A DNA stretch of 64,000 bases. It comes from Pedobacter suwonensis (GTDB lineage Bacteria > Bacteroidota > Bacteroidia > Sphingobacteriales > Sphingobacteriaceae). The notes under the pieces were generated by a model that had not been told where the DNA came from, ran no database searches, and worked only from the letters and a program-made list of their open reading frames with translations. Both the position numbers and the translations under genes were made by a program. Every line of letters begins with the position of its first letter. Within the stretch, counting starts at the first letter, position 1. Of the stretch, positions 17,398 through 25,516 are shown piece after piece. The stretch lies in contig NZ_FOJM01000001.1 in assembly GCF_900111825.1 (NCBI RefSeq), forward strand, positions 1 through 64,000, in the 5' to 3' direction.

Positions 17398-18750
17398 TTA
17401 CAATAACTCATTTGCCAGATTAGCCAACTCGCTCCGCTCTCCTTTTTGTAAGGTAATATGCGCATATAGCGGATGGTTTTTTGCGTTTTCGATTAAATAA
17501 GACAACCCATTACTTTCCGAATCGAGGTAAGGTGTATCAATCTGATAAATATCACCAGTGAAAACAATTTTAGTATGCTCCCCTGCCCTTGAAATGATGG
17601 TTTTAACTTCGTGCGGTGTTAAGTTCTGTGCCTCATCAATGATGAAGAAGATTTTGGTGAGGGTTCTGCCCCTGATAAATGCCAGAGGTGCGATGGCTAT
17701 TTTTTCAGTTGTAATCAGTTCATCAATCTTTTCCGACATTTTATCATCTCCAATAAACTGCTCTTTAATAAACCGCAGATTATCCCAAATGGGTGCCATA
17801 AAAGGATCTGTTTTAGATTTTGCATCGCCCGGCAGGAAACCAATATCTTTATTGCTCAGTGAAACAATGGGCCGGGTGACATAAATCTGCCTGAAATTTT
17901 TACGCTGTTCCAGCGCGCTGGCCAGGGCCAACAGTGTTTTACCAGTTCCGGCATTGCCCTGTATGCTTACCAGTTTAATTTCCGGATCTAAAAGTGCGTG
18001 GATGGCAAATGCCTGCTCGATATTTTTCGGTTTTATTTTAAAGATTGCATCCGTTGAGACAGCCGAAATCGTTTTTAAACGATGGTTATAAAATACACTG
18101 GCCGTTTTTCTTTTATTTTTTAGAACGTAAAAGTGATTGGCGTTTTTAGGCGGTAGTGCTATTTCGCCTGCATCAATAAATGATTGTTTTTTTACTTTCT
18201 CAATGATGTCAATCGGAAAATTATCCAATTCGGTCTTGCCGGCGTAGAGTTCATCTACATTTTTAATCTTGCCTGTTTCGTAATCTTCAGCATTTAAATC
18301 CAAAGCCTTTGCTTTTAACCTCAGGCAGATGTCTTTAGATACCAGTATTACTTTTTTATCTGGGTATTCTTCTTTTAGACTTAATGCTGCGTTTAAAATT
18401 TTATGGTCGGTTTTACCTTTTCCATAAACCTCTTCTGCATTTACAGTTAATGGCTTTTCATTTAAAACGACCTTAAATTTACCTAAATCGTGACTTTTCA
18501 GTGAAATCCAATCGCTGATGAGTTTTTGCTTTGAGGTTTCATCAATAAGGCGGATAAAACTTCTGGCTTCGAAATTTCGGGTATCATTACCGCTTTTAAA
18601 ATGATCAAGCTCTTCTAAAACCTGGATGGGAATGGCTACATCATGCTCCTGAAAGTTGTTGATCGCGTCATGATCGTATAAAATGACTGAAGTATCAAGA
18701 ACGAATATCTTTTTTGACAGACCGGAGAATGATTTACCTTTTTTAGCCAT
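17398..18750 (-). CDS. PIN-PhoH family ATPase/RNase
   Basis: A 450-residue cytoplasmic protein combining an N-terminal PIN nuclease domain with a C-terminal PhoH ATPase, as in PhoH2-type proteins, which in studied cases unwind and cleave RNA. The PIN part starts with FVLDTSVILYD (Asp18), followed by EELDHFK and a further acid pair near DHKILNAAL. The PhoH part has Walker A QGNAGTGKT (about 264-272), Walker B FFIIDEAQNLTPHE and the sensor-like IVFTGDIYQID. All expected catalytic residues seem present. ATG start; length typical. The 767 bp upstream contain a separate RNA gene that terminates 95 bp before this start, so phoH has its own promoter in the short gap. Confidence 0.93.
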   Translation of the reverse strand: MAKKGKSFSGLSKKIFVLDTSVILYDHDAINNFQEHDVAIPIQVLEELDHFKSGNDTRNFEARSFIRLIDETSKQKLISDWISLKSHDLGKFKVVLNEKPLTVNAEEVYGKGKTDHKILNAALSLKEEYPDKKVILVSKDICLRLKAKALDLNAEDYETGKIKNVDELYAGKTELDNFPIDIIEKVKKQSFIDAGEIALPPKNANHFYVLKNKRKTASVFYNHRLKTISAVSTDAIFKIKPKNIEQAFAIHALLDPEIKLVSIQGNAGTGKTLLALASALEQRKNFRQIYVTRPIVSLSNKDIGFLPGDAKSKTDPFMAPIWDNLRFIKEQFIGDDKMSEKIDELITTEKIAIAPLAFIRGRTLTKIFFIIDEAQNLTPHEVKTIISRAGEHTKIVFTGDIYQIDTPYLDSESNGLSYLIENAKNHPLYAHITLQKGERSELANLANELL

Positions 18751-18844
18751 TTGGTAAATTTAATGTTTAAGCATTAAATAAAGGAAATTCCTTGATTTTT
18801 ATACAATGGATGCTACCTCAGGATGCGCCAGCACCTAGGTTCAA

Positions 18845-18888
18845 AATAAAAACGGGGACCTTCTTCTTTCGATTGAGTTCCCCGTTTT
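18845..18888 (-). terminator. Terminator of the 18.8-19.2 kb RNA
   Basis: Stem with arms 18849-18858 and 18879-18888 (AAAACGGGGA / TCCCCGTTTT), followed on the minus strand by TATTTTG. The T-run is better on the minus than on the plus strand. No protein gene on either strand ends here, so it implies a non-coding transcript arriving from the 19.2 kb side. Confidence 0.8.
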
Positions 18889-19245
18889 AACTTTAAAATA
18901 ACCGTAGTTACATTTAAAGCATCAAATCTTATTTACTTTGATTTTTCCGTTCTCGTTAGGTTTTTTCAACTTTTACGATTCGTGAAAATTTATTTCCAGC
19001 TCATCCGTCCGTAAACTTCGTAGCTTTCTATAAGCGCTGTTTGGGCCTGTGCGATTTTCTTATTGTCCAATCTTTCGATGTTAATATATATTCTTACTCG
19101 GTTTTACCCTTTCTGAAATTAATCGTTTTCCCTGTAAACGATCCGAAATAATTCTCCTTTCGGTTCTTTATCTCTTTTGGATTATTTTGTCAGCATTCAA
19201 AGTACTCCGTATTTGATATGATCTAATTTAGGACATAAAACCGTA
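18845..19245 (-). ncRNA. Probable structured ncRNA, about 400 nt
   Basis: A complete transcription unit with no long ORF: promoter at 19251-19280, predicted start near 19245, terminator at 18849-18888. Consecutive hairpins are visible. 19143-19163 folds as CCGAAA/TTTCGG with a 9-nt loop. The directly adjoining 19122-19142 folds as ATCGTTT/AAACGAT with a 7-nt loop. 18971-18988 folds as TTTT(C)ACGA/TCGTAAAA. The identity is unknown. It does not have the tRNA-like ends expected of tmRNA, nor the RNase P core (rnpB is elsewhere). A 38-codon open stretch (19092-18979, minus) without ATG and a 4-codon ORF with a GGAG site upstream (ATG at 19197) lie inside, so a leader or small-protein mRNA is an alternative. 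Confidence 0.6.
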
Positions 19246-19250
19246 ATTAT

Positions 19251-19280
19251 CAAGTATAAAATAAATATTTTTATGAACAA
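19251..19280 (-). promoter_or_regulatory. Bacteroidota-type promoter for ncRNA
   Basis: On the minus strand TTG (19280-19278), a 19-base spacer, then TATACTTG (19258-19251), one mismatch from TAnnTTTG. This is the best two-part promoter match in the window. It points to the RNA unit ending at 18845. Confidence 0.65.
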
Positions 19281-19282
19281 TG

Positions 19283-19399
19283 TTATCCACTTAAAAACAC
19301 TGGTTATCAACAGGTTGAATTCAACTAAACTTCGAATTTATGGTTGCGTGCGGCATGTTTTGAGTTTGTCAACAATGGACATTTACATACTTATTAACA
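19283..19399 (+). other. Cluster of DnaA-box-like 9-mers
   Basis: Four same-orientation 9-mers close to TTATCCACA within 117 bp: TTATCCACT (19283), TTATCAACA (19304), TTGTCAACA (19366) and TTATTAACA (19391). The first two are one mismatch from consensus, the others two. The setting is A+T-rich and intergenic. This could be a DnaA regulatory or titration site, or part of an origin; dnaA itself is not in the window. Confidence 0.35.
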
Positions 19400-19505
19400 T
19401 GCTTGCAGGTGTTTAGTAATCAGTTGATTATCGTTTTTCTGCGCAAGGATAGTAAAAAAACAAAAAACTTAATTTTAATCCCAACAAAAAACATCCCTAT
19501 TATGT

Positions 19506-19513
19506 TATTTTTG
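19506..19513 (+). promoter_or_regulatory. -7-like element abutting FUSC start codon
   Basis: TATTTTTG fits TAnnTTTG and ends four bases before the ATG at 19518. If used, the transcript would be leaderless or nearly so, because no other in-frame Met occurs before residue 46. Confidence 0.35.
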
Positions 19514-19517
19514 TAAC

Positions 19518-21677
19518 ATGCAGATCAGGCAACCCATTAGAAATATACAAGACTTTTTATTGAGTACGTATTTTGCCGATGGTCTCCGTATTACCATAGG
19601 TGTACTACTCCCCTCTTTAATTTTTGCCCAGTTTAGCTTATTAAAATACGGCATGACTCTATCTTTGGGCGCTTTATGTGTCAGTGTGGTTGATAGTCCG
19701 GGACCGATGGTACACCGCCGAAATGCCATGCTGATTACCACGGCACTCATTTTTACCTTCTCCATCATCACTGGCCTAACCAATAAAAATCATTACTTTA
19801 TAGGCTTTTTATTGGCCGTATCAAGTTTTGTATTTTCGATGTTTTATATCTATGGCATCAGGGCGGCATCAGTAGGTACCGCAGTATTGTTGATTATGGT
19901 ACTGAGTATTGATGATATCCGGCCATGGCAGGAGGTATTGTTACATGCCGCTTTGGTGCTGGCTGGTAGCCTATGGTATACAGGTTTAAGCTATTTTGTG
20001 TATCGTTTACGTCCTTTTCGTTTGGTACAGCAATCGCTAAGTGATTCTATTTTAGAAGTGGCAGAATTTCTTCGCGAAAAAGCCAAATTTTATCATCAGA
20101 ATAATAACTACGATAAAACCTATTCAGAACTGTTACAACTTCAGGTCTCCGTGCATGAAAAGCAAGATGCGGTAAGGGAATTATTATTCAGAACCCGCGA
20201 AATTGTGAGGGATTCAACTCCTGAAGGCAGATTTTTATTATTGGTGTTTGTAGATATGGTAGACCTGTTTGAGCAGGTGATGTCTACCTATTATAATTAC
20301 CAACAGTTGCACGACCAGTTTGATAAGGCCGGTATCTTATCAGATTATGAAATGGCCATCAAGCGGATTTCGTATGCCCTTGATGATATTGCATTTGCCC
20401 TGAAAAGCGGAGGCATACCTGTTATTTCGAAGCGGTTACTGATTGAGATCGAAAGGTTAAAGATCAAAATCAATCATCTGGAAAAAAACAACCAAAATCA
20501 GGAATACAATACCCTGGGCATTATTGCCTTAAAAAATATTGAGGTAAACATCGAAAATATCCTGGCAAGGGTTAAAACCATTTTCAGCTACTTTAAAATC
20601 AGAAACAGCAAAGATATCAGAAAGGCTGAGGTAGATACAGAGAAATTTATCACCAGGCAAAAATTCGATTTCAACCTGTTTACGGAGAATTTAACCTATA
20701 CTTCTTCTACTTTTAGGCATTCGTTACGGGTTACTGTTGTGATGCTTTTGGGTTTTATAGTGGCTCAGATTCTCGATTTCTCGCATAGTTACTGGATTCT
20801 TCTCACCATCCTGGTGATTTCAAAGCCGGGATTTAGTTTAACTAAAGAACGTAATTATCAGCGTTTAATCGGTACCACAGTTGGGGCTTTTATTGGCATG
20901 GGCGTTATTACTTATATCCACGATCGGAATACCTTGTTTGTAATCCTGTTATTCTGCATGATCGGTTGTTATAGTTTCCAAAGGAAAAATTATGTAGTCA
21001 GCGTACTCTTTATGACGCCTTATATCTTAATCCTGTTCGATTTTCTGGGAATGGGATCGATCGCTTTGGCGCGTGAAAGGATTTACGATACCTTTATAGG
21101 CTCTGGTATTGCTCTGTTAGCCAGTTATTCCTTATTCCCAACCTGGGAACATGAAAAGCTGAAAGAAGCTATGGTAGATATGCTGAAAGCCAATAAAGCG
21201 TATTATGAACAGGTGATTAAACTGTATTTTGAAAAAAATTACAACAGAACGGAGTATAAGCTGGCCCGTAAAGAAGTGTATGTAAGTACCGCGAATTTAG
21301 CTTCATTATTTCAAAGGATGTTTTCTGAACCTAAAAGCAAACAGCTGTTTATTAAAGAGGTTCATCAGTTTACCGCACTAAGCCATTTATTGTCATCTTA
21401 TGTTGCAACACTTTCGCTATACAATAAAGAACACCAGTTTATCTTCGAGAGTTTCGAGACCTTAAAGCCGATCGCCAATAATACCAACTATTTATTAGAT
21501 GCATCTATTGATAATCTGGAGCAGGGAAAGGAGGCAATAGAAAATGTACCTTTAATCAGGTTAAATGATAATGGAGTTGCAATAAAAAAAGGAGAAGACC
21601 TGGTTCCTGAGCAGTTTGACCTGATCCAGAAAGTGGCTTATGATATTTACAAATTATCGGTAAAAATACGGCTTTAA
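19518..21677 (+). CDS. FUSC / YccS-like membrane protein
   Basis: A 719-residue inner-membrane protein of the YccS/YhfK-type FUSC family, related to aromatic acid exporters. It shows the duplicated layout: a first bundle of about six membrane segments (residues about 20-165), a long soluble helical region (about 170-395), a second membrane bundle (about 400-530, with HSYWILLTILVISKPGFSLT) and a C-terminal helical domain. The substrate is unknown. ATG start with a promoter-like element immediately upstream. It stands alone between the RNA/DnaA-box region and ohr. Confidence 0.85.
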   Translation: MQIRQPIRNIQDFLLSTYFADGLRITIGVLLPSLIFAQFSLLKYGMTLSLGALCVSVVDSPGPMVHRRNAMLITTALIFTFSIITGLTNKNHYFIGFLLAVSSFVFSMFYIYGIRAASVGTAVLLIMVLSIDDIRPWQEVLLHAALVLAGSLWYTGLSYFVYRLRPFRLVQQSLSDSILEVAEFLREKAKFYHQNNNYDKTYSELLQLQVSVHEKQDAVRELLFRTREIVRDSTPEGRFLLLVFVDMVDLFEQVMSTYYNYQQLHDQFDKAGILSDYEMAIKRISYALDDIAFALKSGGIPVISKRLLIEIERLKIKINHLEKNNQNQEYNTLGIIALKNIEVNIENILARVKTIFSYFKIRNSKDIRKAEVDTEKFITRQKFDFNLFTENLTYTSSTFRHSLRVTVVMLLGFIVAQILDFSHSYWILLTILVISKPGFSLTKERNYQRLIGTTVGAFIGMGVITYIHDRNTLFVILLFCMIGCYSFQRKNYVVSVLFMTPYILILFDFLGMGSIALARERIYDTFIGSGIALLASYSLFPTWEHEKLKEAMVDMLKANKAYYEQVIKLYFEKNYNRTEYKLARKEVYVSTANLASLFQRMFSEPKSKQLFIKEVHQFTALSHLLSSYVATLSLYNKEHQFIFESFETLKPIANNTNYLLDASIDNLEQGKEAIENVPLIRLNDNGVAIKKGEDLVPEQFDLIQKVAYDIYKLSVKIRL

Positions 21678-21789
21678 TTGATAACCGGAATTAACTTCCA
21701 ATTTCACTCTTAGGCGTTTCATCAGGCCGTATTTACGGATGCCTGAAACAAAGACCAGTATAATTTGTTAAACCTAATCAATTAAAAAA

Positions 21790-22206
21790 ATGATGATGGA
21801 AAAGTTATATACGGCTGAAGTTACAGCTACCGGAGGAAGAGACGGACACATTAAATCGGGTGACGGAATTTTAGATTTAGAGCTGAGAAAACCAAAAGAA
21901 TTAGGCGGTCAAGGTGGAGCAACGAATCCTGAAGAATTATTTGCAGCAGCATGGGGACCTTGCTACTTAGGTGCCTTAGGCTCTATTGCCGAACGCGAAG
22001 GTGTTGATGTTAGCGAAGCTAATGTTAAGGTACTTGTTTCGTTTAATAAGGATGGAAATGCATTTGCACTTTCGGCAGATCTTGATGTTCACATTCCAGG
22101 GATTTCGCATGAGGAAGCCCAGGCGCTAGCCGATAAAGCGCACCGGACCTGTCCATATTCGAAAGCAACCAAAGGTAATATTGAGGTAAGGGTAACAGCG
22201 GTATAG
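21790..22206 (+). CDS. ohr: Organic hydroperoxide resistance protein (Ohr)
   Basis: Thiol peroxidase of the OsmC/Ohr family that reduces organic hydroperoxides in the cytoplasm. The 138-residue protein carries both active cysteines (Cys58 in FAAAWGPCYLGAL, Cys121 in HRTCPYSKATKGN) and the conserved Arg17 in TGGRDGH. NPEELFAAAW is the Ohr-type form of the motif. Three ATG codons stand in a row at the start; the first is used. It is convergent with bioB, sharing a very long hairpin terminator. No OhrR-type regulator gene is adjacent. Confidence 0.93.
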   Translation: MMMEKLYTAEVTATGGRDGHIKSGDGILDLELRKPKELGGQGGATNPEELFAAAWGPCYLGALGSIAEREGVDVSEANVKVLVSFNKDGNAFALSADLDVHIPGISHEEAQALADKAHRTCPYSKATKGNIEVRVTAV

Positions 22207-22271
22207 ACAAATTTCCCTCGTGCTGTCGGATGTTACCATCCGACAGGTAGATAGACTTCAGACCAAAGTAT

Positions 22272-22319
22272 TATAAACAAGAAAGTCCCGGATTTTAATC
22301 CGGGACTTTCTTGTTTATA
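22272..22319. terminator. Bidirectional terminator between ohr and bioB
   Basis: Perfect 23-bp inverted repeat (22272-22294 / 22297-22319) with a TT loop and GTCCCGGATT near the apex, A-rich on the left and T-rich on the right. It sits between convergent genes and serves both. Confidence 0.9.
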
Positions 22320-22377
22320 GCATTATTTGCATTTTCAGTTGGAAACAACTGACAGCATAGATGTTTTATGAATTATG

Positions 22378-23379
22378 TTAAACGGCTTCCTGTTCAATTA
22401 TGGTATTGGCAGGTCTGCCATTTTTAAAGGCATCGCGGGTTTTTAAACCCAATAGTTCAAACATAGCCATATCGTCAACAAATGCCGGATTTGGCGTGGT
22501 TAATAATTTATCGCCTGCAAAGATAGAACTCGCACCAGCCATAAAACAGAAGGCCTGTTCCAATGTACTCATTTCATTTCTGCCAGCTGATAAACGTACT
22601 ACTGAATTTGGCATTACAATACGTGCTGTTGCAATCATCCTGACCATATCCCAGATCGGAACACGTGGCTGATCGGCTAAAGGTGTTCCTTTTACCGGTA
22701 CCAAAGCATTAACGGGTACTGATTCGGGATGTTTTTCCATGTTTGATAAGGTTTGCAGCATCGAAACCCGGTCCTCTACTGTTTCCCCTAAACCTATAAT
22801 ACCGCCACTACATACGGTTAGTTTAGCTTTCCTTACATTTTTGATTGTATTTAAACGGTCATCATAAGTTCTGGTAGATATAATCCGCTTGTAATCATCT
22901 TCAGAAGTATCGATATTATGATTATAGGCATACAAACCCGCATCAGCTAAGCGCTGTGCCTGGTTTTCGGTAAGCATGCCCAATGTGCAGCAAACTTCCA
23001 TATCCATGTCATTCACGGCCTTAACCATTTCAATCACACGGTCAAAATCGCGGTTATCGCGTACTTCGCGCCAGGCAGCGCCCATACATAAACGAGATGC
23101 TCCGCCCTCTTTGGCTTTAACTGCAGCGCTAACTACCTGGCTCACCTGCATCAGGGGCTGTACTTCTAAATCAGTATGGTAGCGGGCTGCCTGCGGGCAA
23201 TAGCTACAATCTTCTGCACAGCCACCGGTTTTAATGGAAATTAATGAACTCACCTGAACTTCATTATAATCTTTATTTTCGCGGTGAATAGTTGCGGCTT
23301 CATAAACCAGATCCAAAAACGGTCTATTATAAATTTCGTATATTTCTTCTTTTGTCCAATCGTGTCTTGTTGTTTGCAT
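22378..23379 (-). CDS. bioB: Biotin synthase
   Basis: Radical-SAM enzyme that inserts sulfur into dethiobiotin in the last step of biotin synthesis. The 333-residue protein has the 4Fe-4S cysteines at 54, 58 and 61 in [12 protein letters not shown], the cluster-2 region with [12 protein letters not shown], and the C-terminal RLSAGRNEM, a BioB signature. ATG start, normal length. No other bio genes are adjacent. It shares a terminator with the convergent ohr. mgtE lies 88 bp upstream on the same strand but is unrelated. Confidence 0.97.
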   Translation of the reverse strand: MQTTRHDWTKEEIYEIYNRPFLDLVYEAATIHRENKDYNEVQVSSLISIKTGGCAEDCSYCPQAARYHTDLEVQPLMQVSQVVSAAVKAKEGGASRLCMGAAWREVRDNRDFDRVIEMVKAVNDMDMEVCCTLGMLTENQAQRLADAGLYAYNHNIDTSEDDYKRIISTRTYDDRLNTIKNVRKAKLTVCSGGIIGLGETVEDRVSMLQTLSNMEKHPESVPVNALVPVKGTPLADQPRVPIWDMVRMIATARIVMPNSVVRLSAGRNEMSTLEQAFCFMAGASSIFAGDKLLTTPNPAFVDDMAMFELLGLKTRDAFKNGRPANTIIEQEAV

Positions 23380-23467
23380 CGGGATCAGATTTTGCAGATA
23401 ATTTTGTTGTTTTAATTAATTAACAGCCATTCCAGTTTGGTTTTGCCCTAATACTGGTCTTGCTGGT

Positions 23468-24817
23468 TTATAGTAAAAGTTTGCTGGCCAATCCTAAAAT
23501 TAAAAGGAATCCAAAAACATCGGTAAAAGTAGTAATAATTATAGATGATGCAATGGCAGGATCAATACCTACACGTTTTAAAATAAGCGGAATACCTGCA
23601 CCTGTTATCCCTGCAATAATCAGATTACCGGTCATAGCCAGGAAGATAACCAGACCGAGCATGGGGTTTCCATCAAAAAAGAAAGCAAAAATAAATACGA
23701 TCAAACCATTAGCTGCACCGTTAATTAAACCTACCGTAAATTCTTTCAATACCGTTCGGTAAGCTTGCTTATCTGTTAAGTCATAGAGCGATATACGTCT
23801 TACCGTTACGGCAAGTGCCTGGGTAGCTGCATTCCCGCCCATGCCGGCAATAATGGTCATGTACGCCGCTAATGATGGAATCAGCTTAATGGTTGGATCG
23901 AAATAACGTACTACTGAAGAAGCAAGGAAAGCCGTGCCCAGGTTGATAATTAACCAGGGTAAACGTGATTTTACGGCTTCAACCCAGTTACCGCTCAATT
24001 CCTCATCTTCCGATACCCCTGAAATTTTCAGGATATCCTCGGTACTTTCCGCCTCCATTACATCGATCACATCATCGAAAGTTACCCTGCCAAGCAGTTT
24101 TTGATTTTCATCTATTACCGGGATACTGGTTAAGTTATACTGTGAAATCAAATTGGCTACTTCTTCCTGATCTGTATTAGGATGTACATAAACTGCATCT
24201 ATTTTAACCAGTTCCGTTATTTTGGCATTGTGTTTTGCCTTAATGATATCTTTTAAGGAAACAATGCCTTTAAAAGCTTCCTCATCATCCACCACATAAA
24301 TGGTATAAAACTCTTCCATTTCCTCGCTCTGGCGGATAATCTCATCAATAGCATCCTTTTTGGTGAGGTTAATGTTTACACAGATCAGTTCTGTGTTCAT
24401 CAAACCACCTGCAGTTTTTTCGTCGTAGGTTAAGAGGTTTCGGATTTCTGAAGCATGGTCTTCGGTCAGGTCTTCCAGAATTTCTTTCTGCTCATGGTCT
24501 TCCAGTTGCGAAATAATATCTGTAGCATCATCATAATCCAGCTCTTCAACAATCTCTGTACGTTTATCAGGGTGAAGCTCAAAAAGTAGCTCCTCTGGAT
24601 GGGATTCTTCATCCATTTCCGAGATAATCTCGGAAGCAATTTCTGCAGGAAGAAGGTTTATGATATGCCGCTGTTCGGATTTATCCAAACGTTCGAACAA
24701 AATCGCGATTTCGGAGGCATGGTACTCCTCTAAAACCATTTTTAAAGTTTCATCGCCAGCTAAAATTGCATTTTTAACCTTGAGTACGTCGCTTTTATCT
24801 ATTTCGAATGACTGCAT
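23468..24817 (-). CDS. mgtE: Magnesium transporter MgtE
   Basis: Mg2+-gated channel of 449 residues. The order is an acidic MgtE N domain of helical repeats (about 1-130, for example LPAEIASEIISEMDEE), a CBS pair (about 130-260), a connecting helix, then five membrane segments. The family pore region GMGGNAATQALAVTVRRI is present. ATG start. A second Mg transporter of a different family, corA, lies 700 bp upstream on the same strand, separated by the ParDE locus. No Mg-sensing leader was recognised upstream. Confidence 0.95.
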   Translation of the reverse strand: MQSFEIDKSDVLKVKNAILAGDETLKMVLEEYHASEIAILFERLDKSEQRHIINLLPAEIASEIISEMDEESHPEELLFELHPDKRTEIVEELDYDDATDIISQLEDHEQKEILEDLTEDHASEIRNLLTYDEKTAGGLMNTELICVNINLTKKDAIDEIIRQSEEMEEFYTIYVVDDEEAFKGIVSLKDIIKAKHNAKITELVKIDAVYVHPNTDQEEVANLISQYNLTSIPVIDENQKLLGRVTFDDVIDVMEAESTEDILKISGVSEDEELSGNWVEAVKSRLPWLIINLGTAFLASSVVRYFDPTIKLIPSLAAYMTIIAGMGGNAATQALAVTVRRISLYDLTDKQAYRTVLKEFTVGLINGAANGLIVFIFAFFFDGNPMLGLVIFLAMTGNLIIAGITGAGIPLILKRVGIDPAIASSIIITTFTDVFGFLLILGLASKLLL

Positions 24818-24910
24818 CTATAACCTAAACCAAAATGCCCTAAAGCTACGAATATTAACAATTGATTTTTACAGAAACTGACATCTAATATTCTTCATTT
24901 ACAGGTATAC

Positions 24911-25213
24911 CTAAAGGTCTGTCAATTTAGCTCTTAAATCGATCTTAGCATGTAAAATCCTAACTATTTCGATTTCTACATTATCAATTATCAGATAGAA
25001 AATGATATATTCGCCAGCTTTGAATCCTAATATGTTTTGGTTCGTCTCTATATAATTTCTACCTTTTTCAGGTTTCTTAGCAATCTGATTACAAAATTCA
25101 ATGAGTAACTTATAATATTTGTCGGCTTGATTTTCTGACCAAACATCATAGGTATAGTCCCAAATTTCACTTAAGTCTTGAAGTGCTTTATTACTAGAAG
25201 AGAACTTAGCCAT
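24911..25213 (-). CDS. ParE/RelE-family toxin
   Basis: A 100-residue type II toxin of the ParE branch: LQDLSEIWDYTYDVWSENQA, then YYKLLIEFCNQIAKKPEKGR, and the closing VEIEIVRILHAKIDL strand. ParE proteins usually poison gyrase, whose gyrA is elsewhere in this window; RelE-type mRNA cleavage is the alternative. The ORF is intact with an ATG start that overlaps the 3' end of the upstream antitoxin gene by 8 bp (ATGGCTAA). That antitoxin is frameshifted, so either this toxin is harmless, or the shift is bypassed, or it is a sequence error. Confidence 0.85.
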   Translation of the reverse strand: MAKFSSSNKALQDLSEIWDYTYDVWSENQADKYYKLLIEFCNQIAKKPEKGRNYIETNQNILGFKAGEYIIFYLIIDNVEIEIVRILHAKIDLRAKLTDL

Positions 25214-25456
25214 TTGTCCTCTTCTTGTCTTTCAACATTTCAATATGTTTTTTCGGATCGAAATCCTTTACCCTTCCACTATCAATTCCTACCTGAAGTG
25301 CTTCTCTTAAAATTTGATTTTGTTTTCTTCATCTTCCAGTAGTCTTAGTCCCGCCCGAATAACCTCGCTTGCATTTTTAAATCTTCCTTCAGAAATTCTT
25401 TCATCAACAAAGTTTTCAAAATGATCTCCCAAAGCGATAGATGTATTTCGTCCCAT
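25206..25456 (-). pseudogene. ParD-type antitoxin, frameshifted
   Basis: Reading from the ATG at 25456 gives MGRNTSIALGDHFENFVDER and a typical ribbon-helix-helix ParD N-terminus, but a TAA at 25309-25307 stops it after 49 residues. The other frame continues with LREALQVGIDSGRVKDFD to a TAA at 25208-25206, which overlaps the ParE start in the normal coupled manner. Restoring one A in the AAATTTT run near 25310 gives a continuous 83-residue ParD. The DNA-binding half remains, while the toxin-neutralising tail is out of frame. It could be a true lesion, programmed slippage in the A/T run, or a base-calling error. Confidence 0.8.
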
Positions 25457-25516
25457 TGTCTTAATATTTGAATATTATTAAAGTTACCAAAAAAGGTACA
25501 TTATTAAAATGATGTT

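Noticed and set aside
18845..19245. tmRNA identity for the 400-nt transcript
   Set aside because: No alanine-tRNA-like paired ends, no 3' CCA region and no tag peptide ending in ALAA could be found.
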